Assembly: GCA_944390955.1 (NCBI GenBank)
Contig: CALXRY010000046.1
Coordinates: 1-51,039, forward strand
Origin: an uncultured Clostridia bacterium
GTDB lineage: Bacteria > Bacillota > Clostridia > UBA1381
Length of the DNA: 51,039 bases
Direction: 5' to 3'
The notes beneath the pieces were generated by a model, which was given only the letters and a program-made list of their open reading frames with translations, had not been told where the DNA came from and ran no database searches. The translations under genes were made by a program, and so were the position numbers. How positions within the stretch are numbered: the stretch's first letter is position 1; each line of letters opens with the position of its first letter. This document shows, piece by piece, positions 16,785 to 23,999 of the stretch.

Positions 16785-17385
16785 GAGAGGTCTGTTCGGA
16801 TATACCAGAAGCAGCGTGTATGCATATATAACGGAGCTGAATCATGAGTTCAAGGACAGGCTAGAGAATTTCGGCACATTGACGCATCAGGATCTTGCAA
16901 AAAAGTGCAAGGAATACGAGGAAGAGGTTAAAAAGCTCACGGAAAAGCAGACAGAACTGCTTGATGAAATATCTAAATATATAAAAGAGCAGGATGCATT
17001 AAATGATGAAATTAAAAGTCTTCGTTTGGAGCTCCAAAACCTTAAATCAGATAACAGTAGGAAAGACATCGAGCTTCGTGAGCTTCGTGATAGGAAGGGA
17101 GAATACCAGAATGTTCAGAATGATCTTGCCGACGTTATTATTGAAGCAAAGAAGTTTGCAAACAATCTGATGCAGAATGCTGAAAATGAATACAAAAAGC
17201 AGACTGCCGAGAACAACGCTAAGCTTAACGCAGAAAGAGATCGTCTTGCGGATTATATCAAATCTATAGATGAGCTGAGTGGAAGTGTTCGAGATCTTTG
17301 CTTAAGGTTCAATTCGGACATTGAGGTAAAAAAGAAGCAGCTTGCAGGAATACGTTCTCAGACGGATATCAGTGAAGCGATATAA
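16765..17385 (+). CDS. DivIVA-like coiled-coil protein
   Basis: 206 residues. The N-terminal segment NFKRGLFGYTRSSVYAYITE resembles the DivIVA lipid-binding loop motif (F-x-R-x-x-x-G-Y). The rest is almost entirely charged coiled coil (about 20-125 and 130-200). DivIVA proteins gather at strongly curved membrane, at poles and septa, and recruit partners. The gene starts inside the end of the flippase gene behind AAGGAGG (16751-16757) and is the last gene before a terminator. This coupling suggests that it positions the polysaccharide export machine; that is an inference. It could also be a general division protein that happens to sit here. Confidence 0.7.
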   Translation: MAEMNFKRGLFGYTRSSVYAYITELNHEFKDRLENFGTLTHQDLAKKCKEYEEEVKKLTEKQTELLDEISKYIKEQDALNDEIKSLRLELQNLKSDNSRKDIELRELRDRKGEYQNVQNDLADVIIEAKKFANNLMQNAENEYKKQTAENNAKLNAERDRLADYIKSIDELSGSVRDLCLRFNSDIEVKKKQLAGIRSQTDISEAI

Positions 17386-17435
17386 AATGGTCTGTGCGAA
17401 TGGGCATGGAGTGGAATTCAATTGCTATATGTAAA

Positions 17436-17474
17436 GACCCTCTGAGGGCAGAATGTCACTGCCGCCGGAGGGCC
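17436..17474. terminator. bidirectional terminator between convergent genes
   Basis: GACCCTCTGAGGGCAG (17436-17451) pairs with CTGCCGCCGGAGGGCC (17459-17474) with two mismatches and a 7-base loop. It lies between the converging DivIVA-like and GH42 genes and ends the polysaccharide locus. Confidence 0.7.
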
Positions 17475-17488
17475 TTTGATATGTATTT

Positions 17489-19477
17489 TCAATTTAGTAC
17501 GGCAAAATCATAGCCACTGAGAGTTATGATTTTGCCGTTTGCGTTTATAGTTCTTTCCTCTGTGCTGAAGTTCATGATAAATATACTTTCGCCCCTTTGC
17601 TTTACCATAACATCCTTTACATATTCCGAACCGATGATCTTAGATGCATCGGCATTGCGGAGAATATATTTATAGAACTCATGCAGGAAATCGTTTTCCG
17701 TGTCGCAGGCAAGGTAATAGGCACAGCCGCGGCCGTACTGCTTTTTTGAAACGGCGCAGATGCCCTTGTAAAAGTCATGCATATATTTTGACAGGCTTTC
17801 GGAGTCATCAATATCCAAGAGCTCACAGCAGGTCAGAGCCTTGTATGTCCTGCCATTGAATTCAAGCTCATTGTACTCGTCGTCGCATAAACCGTCGATT
17901 TCCTTTACTTTTATCCCGAATACATCATTAAGAGAATATGGAGCATACACAGGATTTGATGCCGTTCCACTGAAACACAGATCATTTTCGTTCGTTATAC
18001 CGCTGTAGTATGTCAGAACGAAATGCCCGCCGTTTTCTACGAACTGCCGTATCTTTTCTGCCGTTCCCGGCTTGAACATATAGAGCGCAGGGGCGGCTAT
18101 GACCTTATAGCGTGAAAAATCAGATTCCGAGCTTATAATATCTGTATTTACGTAGTTTTTCAGAAATGCTTCGTAATGGCGCTGCGGCAGCTTTTCAAAA
18201 AAGCTTTTATCATGTCTTAATCCGACCTGCTCTTGCAATGCTCGGATATTATCCCAATCCCATATTACCGCAGCCTCGGAAACGGAAGCCGCGCCTTTTA
18301 TGTACGACATTTTTTCGAGCATAGCACCTACTTCACATACATCGCAGAATACCCGTGTATCGGAGCTGCCGTTATGGTCGATGACGGAGCCGTGGAATTT
18401 CTCTATTGCTCCGTTTGATTTCCGCCATTGAAAATACTGTACTGAATCAGAACCAAACGCGATCATCTGTATTGCGCTGAGCAGATGCATTTTTGGGCGC
18501 TTTAGCTTGCATATGTTGAACTGACTCGGTACACTTGGGACACTTTCCATAACATAAAACGGTTTGTTATGGAGGGAGCGTACAAAATCAAATGTAAAGG
18601 CCGCTTCAACGGCATTCTTCCATTCGGTCGTTTTATCTCTTTGACAGTGCCATCTCGGGTAGCTGTCCCAGCTTATAACGTCAAGTGTCTTTGCCAGCTT
18701 GTCATAATTTATTCCCGAGGTTATATTGAACATATTAGTCGTTACCGGTATCTCGGGATTGTATTTTTTTACCGCATTTTTCTCTATGCTGATAAAGTCT
18801 ATCATGAGATCCGAATAGAAGCGGCTGTAATCAATAACGAGCGCATGCAACTGCATTTCGCCGTGCTTTGACGGCGGTTCTATTTCCTCAAAGCATGTGT
18901 ATCTGTGGCTCCAGAAGGCGGACCAGTAATGCCTGTTGAGCTCATCTATCGTGCCGTATTTTGCTCTGAGCCATTTTCTAAAATTTTCCGCGCAGTGTTC
19001 GCAGTAGCATCTGCCGTACATTTCATTCGATAGATGCCACATTATAAGAGCTGGATGATGTGCATAGTGCTCAGCAAGCTTTTCGTCAATTATCCGTACC
19101 TTTTCACGCCATATTTTACTTGATTCGCAGTGGTTCTCGCGGCAGCCATATAGCTGACGTACACGGTTTTCATCCGTGCGCATGACCTCCGGATATTTCT
19201 TTGCCAGCCACGGAGGGCGTGCACCGCTCGGCGTCGACAGTATGACATAAATACCGTTTTTGTATAGTTTGTTCATTATATCGTCAAGCCATTCAAAGGT
19301 AAAGACACCTTCCTTCGGTTCTACACTTGACCACGAAAAAACACCGAGAGTAACGACATTTACTCCGGCTTGCTTCATTAGGTGTATATCGTCTTCAAGG
19401 ACATCAGGTCTGTCAAGCCATTGATCGGGATTGTAGTCGCCTCCGTGAAGCAGACGGCTGATTTTTTCAAGTTCCAT
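17489..19477 (-). CDS. beta-galactosidase, glycoside hydrolase family 42
   Basis: 662 residues. The GH42 TIM barrel opens with LLHGGDYNPDQW. The acid/base Glu is E152 in WHLSNEMYG and the probable nucleophile is E311 in FYVMESVPS. Four cysteines expected to bind zinc in this family are visible (C112, C157, C159, C162, the last three in CYCEHC). A trimerisation domain and a small C-terminal beta domain follow. It has no signal peptide and so is cytoplasmic, cleaving beta-galactosides taken up from the medium. The frame runs 25 codons further upstream, but AAGGAGGGT sits just before ATG 19477 and the promoter lies inside the extension. Confidence 0.93.
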   Translation of the reverse strand: MELEKISRLLHGGDYNPDQWLDRPDVLEDDIHLMKQAGVNVVTLGVFSWSSVEPKEGVFTFEWLDDIMNKLYKNGIYVILSTPSGARPPWLAKKYPEVMRTDENRVRQLYGCRENHCESSKIWREKVRIIDEKLAEHYAHHPALIMWHLSNEMYGRCYCEHCAENFRKWLRAKYGTIDELNRHYWSAFWSHRYTCFEEIEPPSKHGEMQLHALVIDYSRFYSDLMIDFISIEKNAVKKYNPEIPVTTNMFNITSGINYDKLAKTLDVISWDSYPRWHCQRDKTTEWKNAVEAAFTFDFVRSLHNKPFYVMESVPSVPSQFNICKLKRPKMHLLSAIQMIAFGSDSVQYFQWRKSNGAIEKFHGSVIDHNGSSDTRVFCDVCEVGAMLEKMSYIKGAASVSEAAVIWDWDNIRALQEQVGLRHDKSFFEKLPQRHYEAFLKNYVNTDIISSESDFSRYKVIAAPALYMFKPGTAEKIRQFVENGGHFVLTYYSGITNENDLCFSGTASNPVYAPYSLNDVFGIKVKEIDGLCDDEYNELEFNGRTYKALTCCELLDIDDSESLSKYMHDFYKGICAVSKKQYGRGCAYYLACDTENDFLHEFYKYILRNADASKIIGSEYVKDVMVKQRGESIFIMNFSTEERTINANGKIITLSGYDFAVLN

Positions 19478-19493
19478 ATTTACCCTCCTTAAA

Positions 19494-19528
19494 ACTGTTT
19501 TCAATACTGACATTATAGCAAAAACAGT
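19494..19528. promoter_or_regulatory. inverted repeat around the GH42 -10 region (candidate operator)
   Basis: ACTGTTTT (19494-19501) and AAAACAGT (19521-19528) form a perfect 8-bp inverted repeat with a 19-bp gap. It encloses the -10 hexamer of the GH42 promoter, a position where a repressor could block transcription. The regulator is not identified. Confidence 0.4.
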
Positions 19529-19540
19529 ATCAACATTCAA
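19512..19540 (-). promoter_or_regulatory. promoter of the GH42 gene
   Basis: On the minus strand TTGAAT (19540-19535), a 17-bp spacer and TATAAT (19517-19512); TGC directly before TATAAT gives an extended -10 element. It is about 35 bp from the GH42 start codon. Confidence 0.75.
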
Positions 19541-19628
19541 GATGAATTTCAAATTATATATTAAATTCAGAATGATTTATACGGCCCGAAATGCCTGTTA
19601 GCTATAGATAAGTATTCTATATAAGTAT

Positions 19629-19657
19629 TTGATATTTCAGATGAGTTGTGGTATAAT
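19629..19657 (+). promoter_or_regulatory. promoter of the DUF3737 gene
   Basis: TTGATA (19629-19634), 17 bp, TATAAT (19652-19657). It diverges from the GH42 promoter about 90 bp away. Confidence 0.7.
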
Positions 19658-19692
19658 ATAGGCATCAAATGAATCCGAAGGGAAGATGAAAA

Positions 19693-20556
19693 ATGAATTT
19701 ATATAAAAATAAAATTTACGGCGAAGAGCGTGCTCTTTATGGAATTAAGGGTGCACGGATCGAGAATTGCCGCTTTGAGGGGGCGGCGGACGGAGAGTCA
19801 GCGCTGAAGGAAACGGATGATCTTAATATTATAAATTGTGATTTTCTGCTCAGATACCCGCTTTGGCATACGAGTAATGCTAAAATTGAAAACTGCCGGA
19901 TGACGGAAACGTGCCGCGCAGCTTTTTGGTATGATAAAAATGTCACTATAGAAAATTCGGTTCTTGGCGGTATAAAGGCAGTTAGGGAATGTGATGATAC
20001 CGAGATCTGCGGCAGCAAAATAAATTCAACGGAATTCGGATGGTTTTGCCGCGGTCTTGTGCTTAAGGATTGTGAGCTGATCTCAGAATATCCTTTTATG
20101 CAGACGAAAGATCTGCATGTAGATAATTTGAAGATGCAGGGGAAATATTCATTCCAATATGTAGAAAATGCGGAAATACGAAATTCCTTCCTTGATACGA
20201 AGGATGCGTTCTGGCACAGTAAAAATGTAACGGTATATGACAGTACCGTAAAGGGAGAATATCTCGGCTGGTATTCGGAAAATCTGAAATTCGTCCGTTG
20301 CCGTATAATAGGCACACAGCCGCTTTGCTATGCTAAGAACCTTGTGCTTGAGGACTGCGAAATGGTTGATTGTGATCTGTCGTTTGAAAATAGCAGCGTT
20401 ATCGCGAATGTGCACGGCAGCATAACAAGTGTTAAAAATCCGAAGAGCGGAAGAATATGCGCCGATAGGATCAATGAGCTTATCATGGATGAGTATTCGG
20501 CGGACAGTACCTGCAGGATCATCAGCAAAGAGGACTGCTTTGAACGCTGCAGCTAA
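19693..20556 (+). CDS. DUF3737 family right-handed beta-helix protein
   Basis: 287 residues. It matches DUF3737 along the whole length: GEERALYGIKGARIENCRF at the start, ESALKETDDLNI, YPLWHTSNAKIENC, AFWYDKNVTIENS, KDAFWHSKNVTVYDS, GEYLGWYSENLKFVRCRI, LCYAKNLVLEDCEM and SVKNPKSGRI at the end. The regular spacing of aromatic, Asn and Cys turns every 20 or so residues indicates a parallel beta helix. Biochemical function is unknown for the family; no signal peptide is seen. It has its own promoter, divergent from the GH42 gene. Whether the two are functionally linked cannot be decided here. Confidence 0.9.
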   Translation: MNLYKNKIYGEERALYGIKGARIENCRFEGAADGESALKETDDLNIINCDFLLRYPLWHTSNAKIENCRMTETCRAAFWYDKNVTIENSVLGGIKAVRECDDTEICGSKINSTEFGWFCRGLVLKDCELISEYPFMQTKDLHVDNLKMQGKYSFQYVENAEIRNSFLDTKDAFWHSKNVTVYDSTVKGEYLGWYSENLKFVRCRIIGTQPLCYAKNLVLEDCEMVDCDLSFENSSVIANVHGSITSVKNPKSGRICADRINELIMDEYSADSTCRIISKEDCFERCS

Positions 20557-20760
20557 TATATGCTGCACGCAAGCCAAAACATTATTTTACATAATATTGT
20601 GCTGTGTGAATGGACGCTGCATTAAAAGCCGAATGATAGGGTTGGGGATATATTTCTTGACTGCTTTAGTCTAATAATCCAATACTGCCTGTGGTTTTTA
20701 CGGCATGGAATTTAATGTTAATACAATTACATAACTGCCATTGAAATATGAGTTCTAATG

Positions 20761-21011
20761 TTACAATTTTTCGAAATCATAGTTTTTAATTGCATTTATA
20801 TTATCCGGAATCATTTTCGATTTACCGCTGCCCATATCGTTCATTTCCGACACAATTATATTTATTAATTCATTGCTGGCATTTGCCACCCAAGTCCCTG
20901 CAAATACATCTATCGGTACATTCAGAGAGAGCCTGTTGTCTCAATAGTTGTGACAAAATGAGAATTATGATAAACGCTTTCTGCTGGAAATTTTTTATTT
21001 CTGAATAAGAA
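20761..21011 (-). pseudogene. remnant of a decayed gene, frameshifted in a CT repeat
   Basis: On the minus strand, codons from 20940 down to a TAA at 20763-20761 read as plausible protein (for example VPIDVFAGTWVANASNELIN, then MNDMGSGKSKMIPDN) but have no start. The frame just upstream (21011-20925) reads SVYHNSHFVTTIETTGSL and then stops. The two join without a gap if one CT unit is removed from the CTCTCTCT run near 20922-20931. That is the pattern of a dinucleotide-slippage pseudogene whose 5' part has been lost. The family was not recognised. The rest of the 500-bp gap (20557-20760 and 21012-21064) shows nothing. Confidence 0.4.
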
Positions 21012-21064
21012 TTACCTCTGGAGTAAAAATAATATTGAGAACAGAAGCAGAACGGAGGATTCAT

Positions 21065-22129
21065 ATGGCAGAATTTACGGCAGCGGTTCAACTGATTTTT
21101 ACAATAATAATTGGAATGTATTTTTTTATGCGTCTGAGGAACGAAAGCGGAAACGAGAAGGCTGCGGTACAAGATGGGAAGCGCGAAGCCGAGCGTATAA
21201 ACCGTATGCGTCATATATCTCTTACCGAACCTTTGACTGAAGCGGCAAGACCCACGGAAATGAGCGGGATAATTGGGCAGGACAATGGTGTACGTGCTCT
21301 AAAGGCTGCCTTATGCGGCAAAAATCCACAGCATGTTTTGATATACGGACCGCCGGGAGTTGGAAAGACCGCTGCCGCAAGGCTTGCGCTTGAGGAAGCG
21401 AAAAAGAGTCCCAGCACACCGTTTGCAAAGAATGCAAAATTTATAGAAGCAGATGCTACGATAATGCGGTTTGACGAACGGAGTATAGCTGATCCGCTTA
21501 TCGGTTCCGTGCATGATCCAATATATCAAGGTGCAGGAGCGTTCGGAGATGCGGGAATACCGCAGCCGAAGGAAGGCGCAGTATCAAAAGCGCATGGAGG
21601 GGTCCTGTTTATAGATGAGATAGGCGAGCTGCCTCCGGTACAGCTTAACAGGCTTTTGAAAGTGCTTGAAGACAGGAAGGTCTATTTTGAAAGTGCATAT
21701 TATTCGGAAAATAATAAAAAAATACCTACGTATATTCATGATATTTTTCAAAACGGCCTTCCGGCGGATTTCCGCATGATAGGAGCAACGACAAAAAGTC
21801 CAAACGATATACCCGAGGCCATAAGATCACGCTGTGTGGAGGTTTTCTTTAATGAGCTCAATCGTAGCGATATAATAAAAATTCTTGAAAATGCACGAGT
21901 AATGATAGGACTGGCGCTTGCGGACGGCGTTATAGAATATATAGCCGATTATGCGCGAAATGGAAGAGACAGCGTGAAGATTTTACAGACACTGTCTAAT
22001 ACGGTCAGCCTTGACGGACGGTATATAGCAGAGCTGAAAGATGCTGAATGGGTAATCAAGACCGGGCACTATACAAAAAACGATGCAAAAATAATAGATA
22101 TATCGTTTGTAAAAACAAAGAATAACTGA
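21065..22129 (+). CDS. LonB-like membrane-anchored AAA+ ATPase lacking the Lon protease domain
   Basis: 354 residues. One N-terminal membrane span (about 5-23) is followed by an AAA+ module nearly identical in layout to LonB of sporulating Firmicutes: SLTEPLTEAARP, GIIGQDNGVRALKAALCG, Walker A GPPGVGKT (95-102), IADPLIGSVHDPIYQGAGAF, Walker B LFIDEIGE (181-188), sensor GATT (240-243), arginine finger IRSRC. It ends shortly after LKDAEWVIKTG, where the protease domain of about 200 residues with its Ser-Lys pair should begin. The next 160 bp hold a terminator and no displaced protease frame. The start is ATG 21065 behind GGAGG; a TTG at 21035 is in frame but has no ribosome site. It may act as an unfoldase or as a regulator of another protease. 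Confidence 0.85.
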   Translation: MAEFTAAVQLIFTIIIGMYFFMRLRNESGNEKAAVQDGKREAERINRMRHISLTEPLTEAARPTEMSGIIGQDNGVRALKAALCGKNPQHVLIYGPPGVGKTAAARLALEEAKKSPSTPFAKNAKFIEADATIMRFDERSIADPLIGSVHDPIYQGAGAFGDAGIPQPKEGAVSKAHGGVLFIDEIGELPPVQLNRLLKVLEDRKVYFESAYYSENNKKIPTYIHDIFQNGLPADFRMIGATTKSPNDIPEAIRSRCVEVFFNELNRSDIIKILENARVMIGLALADGVIEYIADYARNGRDSVKILQTLSNTVSLDGRYIAELKDAEWVIKTGHYTKNDAKIIDISFVKTKNN

Positions 22130-22183
22130 CATGAAACTATCACATTAAGAAGCTCATAGGGCTGTTCGATTCTAGAGACAGAA

Positions 22184-22239
22184 CGGACAAAACGCGCACG
22201 ACGGTGTATGTGTATACTCCGAGCGGTGCGTTTTGTTCG
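22184..22239. terminator. terminator-like hairpin after the LonB-like gene
   Basis: CGGACAAAACGC (22184-22195) pairs with GCGTTTTGTTCG (22228-22239) with one G-U pair, and an inner GTATGTGTATAC can also fold. It lies between the converging LonB-like and DUF4364 genes. Confidence 0.55.
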
Positions 22240-22242
22240 TAG

Positions 22243-22267
22243 AAACATAGCTTTTTTTGCTATGTTT
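22243..22267. terminator. second hairpin in the convergent gap
   Basis: AAACATAGC (22243-22251) and GCTATGTTT (22259-22267) form a perfect 9-bp stem around seven T. It is 26 bases past the stop of the minus-strand DUF4364 gene, which it may help to terminate. Confidence 0.45.
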
Positions 22268-22292
22268 TGGCCCGTGTTCAGCGACCGTCCAT

Positions 22293-22832
22293 TTATTTCT
22301 CAGAAAAAGCTGATATGATCTTTTCGTATACCTCGGCGGAATGCTCTTTAAAGTAAACCGCTATCCGCTCGGCTTCCTCGCGCGAACCGGCATACAAAGA
22401 CAGCCGCATTATTTCCGTTTTGTCGTCATCAAACAAACTGCACTCGGCACCGTATTCGTTACGTTTTATTGGAATGATTCCGCTTTGGACAGCATTTCTG
22501 CGCCTTTCCTCAATGTACATCTGCTTTATGGAGTCAAGGATAGGCTCTCTTATGTAAACCGGAATATGGCCGGCAAAAAAATCCCCGGCCGCAGATCCCT
22601 TTGGTGTAACCTTATACATCTGCCTGCGCTCTCCCTCAAGATATGTGTCGACATGGTTTGTTGTAACGAGATTGTCAAGAGCTAACTGGAAGTCCGTAAA
22701 GCTTATATTGCAGTTTTCCATAACCAGATTAAGAAGATCTCTGTACATTACGGGCCCGTCGGCATTACTCAATGTATAAAGTATTATAAACTGAATAAGC
22801 ACCGAATCGTCAATTTCCTTTTGATAAAGCAT
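22293..22832 (-). CDS. DUF4364 family winged-helix protein
   Basis: 179 residues. It matches DUF4364, a Clostridia family with a PadR/winged-helix-like N-terminus: VLIQFIILYTLSNADGPVMY, then FTDFQLALDNLVTTNHVDTY and MYKVTPKGSAAGDFF as recognition helix and wing. The C-terminal half (REPILDSIKQMYIEERRRNA onwards) is a mixed alpha/beta region typical of the family. Probably a DNA-binding regulator, target unknown. It is divergent from rnhB, and the two promoters form one palindrome. Confidence 0.85.
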   Translation of the reverse strand: MLYQKEIDDSVLIQFIILYTLSNADGPVMYRDLLNLVMENCNISFTDFQLALDNLVTTNHVDTYLEGERRQMYKVTPKGSAAGDFFAGHIPVYIREPILDSIKQMYIEERRRNAVQSGIIPIKRNEYGAECSLFDDDKTEIMRLSLYAGSREEAERIAVYFKEHSAEVYEKIISAFSEK

Positions 22833-22882
22833 TTTATATTTCCCAGCCTTTCATAAAAATCTTTTAAGAAAACTTTTATATT

Positions 22883-22915
22883 ATTATAGCATATTTAAAA
22901 GAATTGTGCTATAAT
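22883..22915. promoter_or_regulatory. divergent back-to-back extended -10 promoters (DUF4364 gene and rnhB)
   Basis: ATTATAGCA (22883-22891) is the exact inverse of TGCTATAAT (22907-22915), separated by 15 bp. Each is an extended -10 element (TGnTATAAT), one for the minus-strand DUF4364 gene and one for rnhB. Neither has a good -35, because the -35 position of each falls on the -10 of the other. RNA polymerase probably cannot use both at once. Confidence 0.6.
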
Positions 22916-22956
22916 ATATTGTAATAAATTTAAAAAAATTTTTGGGAGCTGATAAA

Positions 22957-23607
22957 GTGGCAAAAAAGCTTACCGCGGAGAAAGAGGCAAAGCGGCTCGA
23001 TGGAATGTACATAATAGAAAGAGAGAAGCGGCTGAAGGGGTATGATATCATCTGCGGAACAGACGAAGCAGGACGCGGACCTCTTGCGGGACCTGTATAT
23101 GCGGCGGCGGTGATACTTCCCGAAGAGCTGCTTATCCCCGGGCTCAACGATTCAAAAAAGCTTTCGGAACAGCGGCGTGAGGAGCTGTTTAATGTTATAA
23201 CCGAAAAAGCTGTCGCATATTCAATTGCCTCTGTTGATGAAAAACGCATAGATGAGATGAATATACTGAATGCGTCTCTTGAGGCTATGAATATAGCTGT
23301 CGGGACTCTTGATATAAAGCCGGATTTTGTGCTTGTAGACGGGAACATGACGCGGGGACTGTGTTTTCCGTGCGAGGCGGTTGTAAAAGGAGATGCGAAG
23401 TCGGCCTCGATTGCTGCCGCGTCAATACTTGCTAAGGTCAGCCGTGACAGATATATGATAAAAATGGCAGAGGAATACCCGCAATACGGCTTTGAAAAGC
23501 ATAAGGGCTACGGAACAAAGGCACACAGTGAAGCGATCCTAAAATACGGTCCGTGTCCTATCCACAGACGTTCGTTCCTTAAAAAACTTTTGGGTGACAC
23601 GTTATGA
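22957..23607 (+). CDS. rnhB: ribonuclease HII
   Basis: 217 residues. RNase HII removes ribonucleotides from DNA:RNA hybrids. Motifs in order: GTDEAGRGPLAGPVYAAAVI (first catalytic D and E), LNDSKKLSEQRREELF, LVDGNMTRG (catalytic D), KGDAKSASIAAASILAKVSR and the C-terminal HKGYGTKAH. The start is GTG 22957, eight bases after GGGAG. An in-frame TTG at 22942 overlaps that ribosome site and is rejected. It overlaps the next gene by 4 bp (ATGA). Confidence 0.96.
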   Translation: MAKKLTAEKEAKRLDGMYIIEREKRLKGYDIICGTDEAGRGPLAGPVYAAAVILPEELLIPGLNDSKKLSEQRREELFNVITEKAVAYSIASVDEKRIDEMNILNASLEAMNIAVGTLDIKPDFVLVDGNMTRGLCFPCEAVVKGDAKSASIAAASILAKVSRDRYMIKMAEEYPQYGFEKHKGYGTKAHSEAILKYGPCPIHRRSFLKKLLGDTL

Positions 23608-23981
23608 ATACAAAAAATATAGGAAATTATGGAGAAGGCGCTGCAGCGGCATATCTTGAATATAAGGGCTACAGTATCGTAAAGCGAAATTTCCGTATAC
23701 GCGGCGGAGAAATAGATATAATCGCAAAGGACGAAGATGGCAGACTTATATTTGTAGAGGTAAAAACAAGAAGTCGTACTGATTACGGCGCGGCCGCTGA
23801 GTATGTCAATACCTCAAAAAGGGAAAGATTAATAAAAACAGCGCTTGCATTTACGGGACGGGCAGACATAGATATGCGGTTTGATATTATTGAAGTATAT
23901 TATTCGGCAACAGTGGCAGGCAATGCAAAAATAACGCGTATAAACCATATAAAGAATGCATTTCAGGAAAGTATTGATTAA
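23604..23981 (+). CDS. yraN: YraN family (UPF0102) endonuclease-like protein
   Basis: 125 residues. The family fold is that of PD-(D/E)xK nucleases: GNYGEGAAAAYLEYKGY with the leading Glu, then GGEIDIIAKDE and LIFVEVKTRS holding the D and E-x-K. It is suspected to act on Holliday-type DNA or in recombination; the role is not settled. It overlaps rnhB by ATGA, a common pairing in bacteria. Confidence 0.93.
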   Translation: MNTKNIGNYGEGAAAAYLEYKGYSIVKRNFRIRGGEIDIIAKDEDGRLIFVEVKTRSRTDYGAAAEYVNTSKRERLIKTALAFTGRADIDMRFDIIEVYYSATVAGNAKITRINHIKNAFQESID

Positions 23982-23999
23982 AATAGAACGGAGATCAGT

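Noticed and set aside
19737..20315. 192-codon minus-strand open frame
   Set aside because: It is the antisense shadow of the DUF3737 gene, whose protein matches its family over the full length.
20790..21008. 72-codon plus-strand frame in the 500-bp gap
   Set aside because: No ribosome site and poor composition; the minus strand of the same stretch reads better as a gene remnant.
22160..22180. TTCGATTC, resembling a tRNA T-loop
   Set aside because: No acceptor stem, anticodon arm or CCA context around it.
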